Of a DNA stretch of 64,000 bases, positions 60,318 through 64,000 are shown piece by piece. The notes under the pieces are model-generated. The model was not told the DNA's origin and did no database searches. It saw only the letters and a list, made by a program, of their open reading frames with translations. Position numbers and translations under genes: made by a program. Each line of letters begins with the position of its first letter. The stretch's first letter is position 1. The stretch lies in NCBI RefSeq assembly GCF_900128505.1, contig NZ_LT669941.1:2955804-3019803 (forward strand), written 5' to 3'. Source of the DNA: Parabacteroides timonensis (GTDB lineage: Bacteria > Bacteroidota > Bacteroidia > Bacteroidales > Tannerellaceae).

Positions 60318-60344
60318 TTTAAGATCACAAACTGTGACCTTAAA
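60318..60344. promoter_or_regulatory. 27-bp near-perfect palindrome in the pflB-higA gap
   Basis: TTTAAGATCACA, AAC, TGTGACCTTAAA pair at 11 of 12 positions. The 316-bp gap 60105-60420 otherwise holds the pflB promoter and AT-rich sequence with no gene. The palindrome could be a weak terminator for higA or a binding site for a regulator of pflB. Confidence 0.55.
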
Positions 60345-60420
60345 AAATTAATGAGAGCCTTTGTTGCTATCCGCCAGCTGATCGCTAAACCTATCTTGTT
60401 TTATCTGTTTTTAGTCTCTC

Positions 60421-60837
60421 CTAGGCAAACTTCATTATCAATACCGGGTCAATATTCAATCTCTCATACAAACGTTTTGCCATTCGCATAGAAATAGGAC
60501 GTTTCCCAGTCATTATCTGACTGAAAGTAGATTCTTTTACATCTAAATAAGCAGCTGCCTGGCGTTGTTTTAAAGAACGCTTCTTCAACTCTTTTTCTAT
60601 TGATACAATAAGAGGCGACTTGAATTTTAAACTTGGGGATTTATAATACAGAGCTTCATAATCAGCACACATACCGCCGACACGTCCTATTTCACGTGTG
60701 TATTCGTTGTCTGCATCAGGTTCCACCAAAGCTCCATTTGCTGTTGCTTCATTGATAAGCACATCTACATAGGTCACAGCTTCATTATACAATTCAAGCG
60801 TATCTATGTGAGTAATATTTTCAAATTTTCTTTCCAT
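60421..60837 (-). CDS. HigA-type antitoxin with HTH domain
   Basis: The 138-residue protein has an N-terminal toxin-binding part (residues 1-75) and a C-terminal XRE-type helix-turn-helix (about 86-130: LKQRQAAAYLDVKESTFSQI, KRPISMRMAKRLYERLNI). This layout is that of HigA antitoxins of HigBA systems, where the toxin gene comes first. The matching higB upstream is internally deleted, so this antitoxin now has no complete toxin at this locus. It may still repress the shared promoter at 60992. Confidence 0.85.
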   Translation of the reverse strand: MERKFENITHIDTLELYNEAVTYVDVLINEATANGALVEPDADNEYTREIGRVGGMCADYEALYYKSPSLKFKSPLIVSIEKELKKRSLKQRQAAAYLDVKESTFSQIMTGKRPISMRMAKRLYERLNIDPVLIMKFA

Positions 60838-60850
60838 TCTCTTTACGTAA

Positions 60851-60973
60851 TTAAATTGTTGAACAATCTATCCTGTCATACTCTTCATGTGTGCCAATAA
60901 ACTGAAGTGGACGAACTGCATCTACATGCTTTGTCGAAAATTTACCAATACGCTCTCTATGTAGTATTTTCAT
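60851..60973 (-). pseudogene. Internally deleted higB toxin remnant (40 codons)
   Basis: A 40-codon frame starts at 60973. Its first half (KFSTKHVDAVRPL) resembles the N-terminus of HigB-family toxins, where a segment like DFYTKHADAEQPL occurs. Its last 16 residues (FIGTHEEYDRIDCSTI) match their C-terminus. Family members are about 95-105 residues, so roughly 60 central residues, including the nuclease core, are missing with the frame kept. It ends 13 bp before higA, the normal spacing for the pair. A -7 element at 60992 is intact. Confidence 0.75.
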
Positions 60974-60991
60974 TCCAATCTATCTTTATGA

Positions 60992-60999
60992 CAAAGGTA
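60992..60999 (-). promoter_or_regulatory. -7 element for the higB remnant and higA
   Basis: CAAAGGTA reads TACCTTTG on the minus strand, 18 bp before the remnant's ATG. Confidence 0.5.
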
Positions 61000-61064
61000 T
61001 AAAAAACTTCACAAGACGCAAAGCTTTCGCAGCAATATCACATTCGTTCCCGTACTTAACACAG

Positions 61065-61100
61065 AAAGCCCCGGCAGGAGTTCCTGTCGGGGCTTTGTTT
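61065..61100. terminator. Intrinsic terminator
   Basis: AAAGCCCCGGCAGGA (61065-61079) pairs with TCCTGTCGGGGCTTT (61082-61096) with one G-U. The better T-run is on the plus strand, but the element lies downstream of the minus-strand DUF6383 gene and probably ends it. The 160 bp between it and that gene hold nothing recognisable. Confidence 0.75.
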
Positions 61101-61259
61101 TGTCTGTTGTTACTCTTCACAGAGGTCGAACAGAAGAACTTTATTTCATTACTTTAGTATTAATACTGACCGCTTGTTCGCCCTCACGGGGTAATTGGTT
61201 GATTCTTGTCCGATATCACCGCGCAGTCAAATTTAAATTTATTGATTATAAATAGTTTC

Positions 61260-64000
61260 TTATTTTACGATTGCCTTTACAGCTGCTTCGCCTTCTACAG
61301 CTACAACAACTACACCTGCAGGAGCAGCGATGATAGCGTTGTCAGAAGAAAGAACTGCGTTAGCAATTGTCTGACCAAGAACGTTACTGATAGCAACTTT
61401 CTTACCTGCTGCACCGTTGATAATTACGGCACCTTCTTTAGCGATTACACTGATTGAAGAAGTTGTGATATCTTCGTTAGCTACAGGATCACCTTCGTAG
61501 TTTTCTTCGATACCAAATACATCACCTCTTTCGTAACCATTCACCACTACTACTGTACCATTGATCCATTTCAGGTAACCTTCGTTAGTTGCAGCCTTTT
61601 CAATTTTGTCAACATCAGTTTCCGGAGAATACGGCTTCCACTGAGTCTGAATTTTGAATATCTTTTCTGCACTATCCACATAACGGAAAGCGAACTTAGC
61701 TACGTTGAACTCAGGAGAATCCATAGCAATCTTCACAACTTCACCACCCTTACGAGTTACATACAATGTATCGTCTGCATGAATACCTTCTACAAATGAG
61801 AGTTTGGCAAGGCTTTCACCTGCTTCAACTTCATTAATATATGGATTACTATGGATATGGTCTACACCATAAACATTTGCAGTATCGATCAGATTGATCA
61901 GGAATCGGCCAGCAACTGCTCTGTGTTCTTTTGCATCCGCACAAGGACCACCATTAGCATCTCTCCACTCGTCTGTGTTGTGAGTCGGGTTATACGGGCA
62001 ATAGTAAGACTTTTCAGGATCTACATTTACAGCCAGTAAATACTGGTAGCAAGTGTTCAGTTCACCGTCAACATCTACACGGTTGATATAAGCAGTATCT
62101 GCAAAAATAGCCGGATTTACCTTGAACTGATTTACATTATCAATGTTTAGGAAGCTCAAAGAATCATTTTCGACAACTGACTTTGCATCCAGTTTTTCAT
62201 ACAATACCTGTGAATTGTTTTCGTCACGGAACAGCTTGATTGTATCTCCCCATGCAGCAGCAATTTTATGATATTCAGGAGCATCAGCTTTTTCAACGAC
62301 CATCAGAGAGTTCTGATCTTCAGCATAGGTCAGCATATTCTTCAAAGAACCCTTGTCTGCACTGTTGGCAACAAATACTTTGTTATCATCCAATTGAGTT
62401 GCGGCAGGAGTTGTTCCTGCTACTGCCGGAGCAATTCTTACGAAGTTATAAGTGTCATTCGGTTTCTTCTTCAGAGCGAAACGAGCAGCATCCTGATCTT
62501 CGTTATCCTTGTTTTCAGGATCACAGAAATAGAATTCATAGCCTTTACCTGTTTTGTAATCAACAAATTCACGGTTAGAAGCATTCTGGAATGCATACGG
62601 AAGGATAGCCAATGTATCTTTCAATGCATCATCACCTGAAGTTACGATCTTACCATCTTTCAATGTTGCAAATGTCGTGTAAATAAATACAGTATCAACT
62701 TCTGTATATTCACCCTCATTATCCGCTTTCATTGCAAAACGCAGGTTCCATTTCTGAGCTTTTTCCTTTTCTGCAGTCATACCGATCTGATGGCTTGCTT
62801 TGTCAGTATGGTTTTCAACGAAGTAAGCATTGTTATTTCCTTCGATAGCATGATACTGACCCAGATAGAAGTTTTCATTTCTCAATACATTTGCAGTTGT
62901 CTGCATGTAACCGTCGAAGTTGATCTGACCTTTTGCAGCTGTTTTGTTCAAAGTTACAAGGTCATCATTGAATGCCGTATTATCAGATGTAACAATAAAC
63001 TTATCGCCATCTACTTCACGCAATTGCACATTTGCAATCTTAATGCCGCTTTCACGGTTCTGTAATGTGAAGGTATTATTATCCAAATCAGCAGCGATTA
63101 CAGCCCACTGTGCTTCCGGAGAAGACAATAATACTGTACTTGCAGGTACATAATCCGCAGCATTATCTGCCGGATCTGTTCCATCCTCATTAGTTACAGC
63201 CAAAACGCCTGCATACTTATACTCTTCGCTATTGTCTTTTGCATTTGCTCTTGTATCAGCATAAGAGAAATTCAAATACTGTCCTAACAAGTTCTTAACT
63301 CCATAGATATTGCTACCGCCTAGTTTGATATACGGCAACTTAGCATCAGTAGCGGTAGAAGTTGTCAGATAATATTTGTTATCATTGAACAAGATAGAAA
63401 CATTTCCTTTTCCTACTACAACTAATTTAGAGATAACATCAGGATTACCTTGAGCATACTGGAACTGGAATTCAGACAAGTACTGACTTGGTGCCTTATC
63501 GATTTCTTTCTGAGTCAACCACTTGAATTCACCGACAACATCACTACCTACAGTTCCTTTAGTATCCAATACTAATTTCTTAGCATTTTTACCTTGGTCT
63601 AGCTTTTCGTTATTCCACAATTCAACCGTAGTTGCAGCGTTGCTAGCACCTTTCGGATACATTTTTTGCTGCAGTACATCGACACTTTCAATCGTTTTAT
63701 CTTTGTTTTTGTCTTCATCGTACTTAACAGTCAGCTCGAAGCCCGGATTAAGGATGCTATTTAATTTAGCCTGTGTATGAACCAAAGCAAAAGATTCGTA
63801 GAAACCGATAACGGCAGTAGCTTCAGAACCATCCGTATTTGCATCTATCTGAATCATGTTACCACCTGCAGTCAAAGTAATACCTTGACCTGCATATGCT
63901 TCGTTTGCTTCAAATGAAGTTTCGCCACTAACAGTCCATTTATAAGGTTTATCATCTGTACCTTTAGCCAAGCTAGTGAAGCTATAGAAAACTTTTCCAT
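61260..64000 (-). CDS. Large secreted protein with C-terminal DUF6383-like domain, 5' end outside window
   Basis: The frame is open to the right edge, giving at least 913 residues; the N-terminus lies outside the window. The sequence is acidic, rich in Asn, Asp, Thr and Ala, with many beta-strand-like stretches. It contains repeated segments of the type ..NREFVDYKTGKGYEFYF and ..FALKKKPNDTYNFVRI. The last 75 residues (SISVIAKEGAVIINGAAGKK, ISNVLGQTI, APAGVVVVAVEGEAAVKAIV) match the DUF6383 C-terminal domain seen in Parabacteroides, which resembles type IX secretion sorting domains. It is probably a surface or S-layer-like protein; this role is inference. Residue use is more uniform and the GC content more even than in the PUL genes. 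Confidence 0.8.
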   Translation of the reverse strand, partial: GKVFYSFTSLAKGTDDKPYKWTVSGETSFEANEAYAGQGITLTAGGNMIQIDANTDGSEATAVIGFYESFALVHTQAKLNSILNPGFELTVKYDEDKNKDKTIESVDVLQQKMYPKGASNAATTVELWNNEKLDQGKNAKKLVLDTKGTVGSDVVGEFKWLTQKEIDKAPSQYLSEFQFQYAQGNPDVISKLVVVGKGNVSILFNDNKYYLTTSTATDAKLPYIKLGGSNIYGVKNLLGQYLNFSYADTRANAKDNSEEYKYAGVLAVTNEDGTDPADNAADYVPASTVLLSSPEAQWAVIAADLDNNTFTLQNRESGIKIANVQLREVDGDKFIVTSDNTAFNDDLVTLNKTAAKGQINFDGYMQTTANVLRNENFYLGQYHAIEGNNNAYFVENHTDKASHQIGMTAEKEKAQKWNLRFAMKADNEGEYTEVDTVFIYTTFATLKDGKIVTSGDDALKDTLAILPYAFQNASNREFVDYKTGKGYEFYFCDPENKDNEDQDAARFALKKKPNDTYNFVRIAPAVAGTTPAATQLDDNKVFVANSADKGSLKNMLTYAEDQNSLMVVEKADAPEYHKIAAAWGDTIKLFRDENNSQVLYEKLDAKSVVENDSLSFLNIDNVNQFKVNPAIFADTAYINRVDVDGELNTCYQYLLAVNVDPEKSYYCPYNPTHNTDEWRDANGGPCADAKEHRAVAGRFLINLIDTANVYGVDHIHSNPYINEVEAGESLAKLSFVEGIHADDTLYVTRKGGEVVKIAMDSPEFNVAKFAFRYVDSAEKIFKIQTQWKPYSPETDVDKIEKAATNEGYLKWINGTVVVVNGYERGDVFGIEENYEGDPVANEDITTSSISVIAKEGAVIINGAAGKKVAISNVLGQTIANAVLSSDNAIIAAPAGVVVVAVEGEAAVKAIVK

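Noticed and set aside
60318..60344. Crp/FNR-type site in the palindrome
   Set aside because: The half-sites are in the reverse order (TCACA then TGTGA with a 3-bp centre), which is not the TGTGA-N6-TCACA arrangement.

Overview
The window looks like a chromosomal segment of a gut Bacteroidales, most likely Parabacteroides. Supporting signs are two SusC/SusD polysaccharide-utilisation loci (PULs) with ECF sigma/FecR regulators, many promoters of the Bacteroidetes type (TAnnTTTG at -7), the DUF3822, DUF4924, DUF4884 and DUF4890 families, and a very large surface protein ending in a DUF6383-type domain, which I associate mainly with Parabacteroides. No rRNA, tRNA, IS element or CRISPR array was found.

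Layout. 1-3.7 kb: a two-domain DUF1080 lipoprotein, a small Spy/CpxP-like DUF4890 protein and a GH20 hexosaminidase. 3.7-16.2 kb: PUL1, read right to left as FecR, SusC, SusD, a GH106 and a GH78 (both alpha-L-rhamnosidase families), with its ECF sigma gene divergent from fecR. 16.4-19.2 kb: an outer-membrane beta-barrel protein. 19.3-29.5 kb: mostly housekeeping genes (Gfo/Idh/MocA oxidoreductase, rhomboid protease, cardiolipin synthase, rsmD-DUF3822 operon, RecD-like helicase, and an operon of a Pro/Glu-rich protein, rsmI, a coiled-coil lipoprotein and a YjjG-type nucleotidase). 29.5-30.1 kb: a gene-free stretch with a tandem array of palindromic repeats, followed by a GH43 gene.

31.2-47.3 kb, all on the minus strand: a Mur-ligase-like gene, DUF4924, rfbD, then PUL2 (ECF sigma, FecR, SusC, SusD, GH63-like glycosidase, GH2 beta-galactosidase), then prfC. 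PUL2 appears to have been inserted between rfbD and prfC. 47.4-53.3 kb: MBL-fold hydrolase, a second and larger GH20, and an S9 prolyl oligopeptidase. 53.3-60.1 kb: ahpF, ahpC, a CDF zinc transporter, DUF4884 lipoprotein, pflA and pflB. 60.4-61.0 kb: a HigA antitoxin behind a higB toxin that has lost its middle. 61.3-64 kb: the DUF6383 protein, running off the right edge.

How it works together. Each PUL codes for a TonB-dependent transporter with an N-terminal STN signalling domain. The STN domain should contact FecR, which in turn releases the ECF sigma factor when a glycan is bound; SusD binds glycan at the surface and the glycosidases trim it. In both PULs a perfect 13-bp stem-loop separates susCD from the enzyme genes, which suggests transcript processing that sets different levels for the two halves. 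The pfl operon carries an unusual inverted array of heptamer repeats between pflB and pflA. These structured intercistronic elements, the palindrome array near 29.8 kb and the internally deleted higB are the most unusual things seen.
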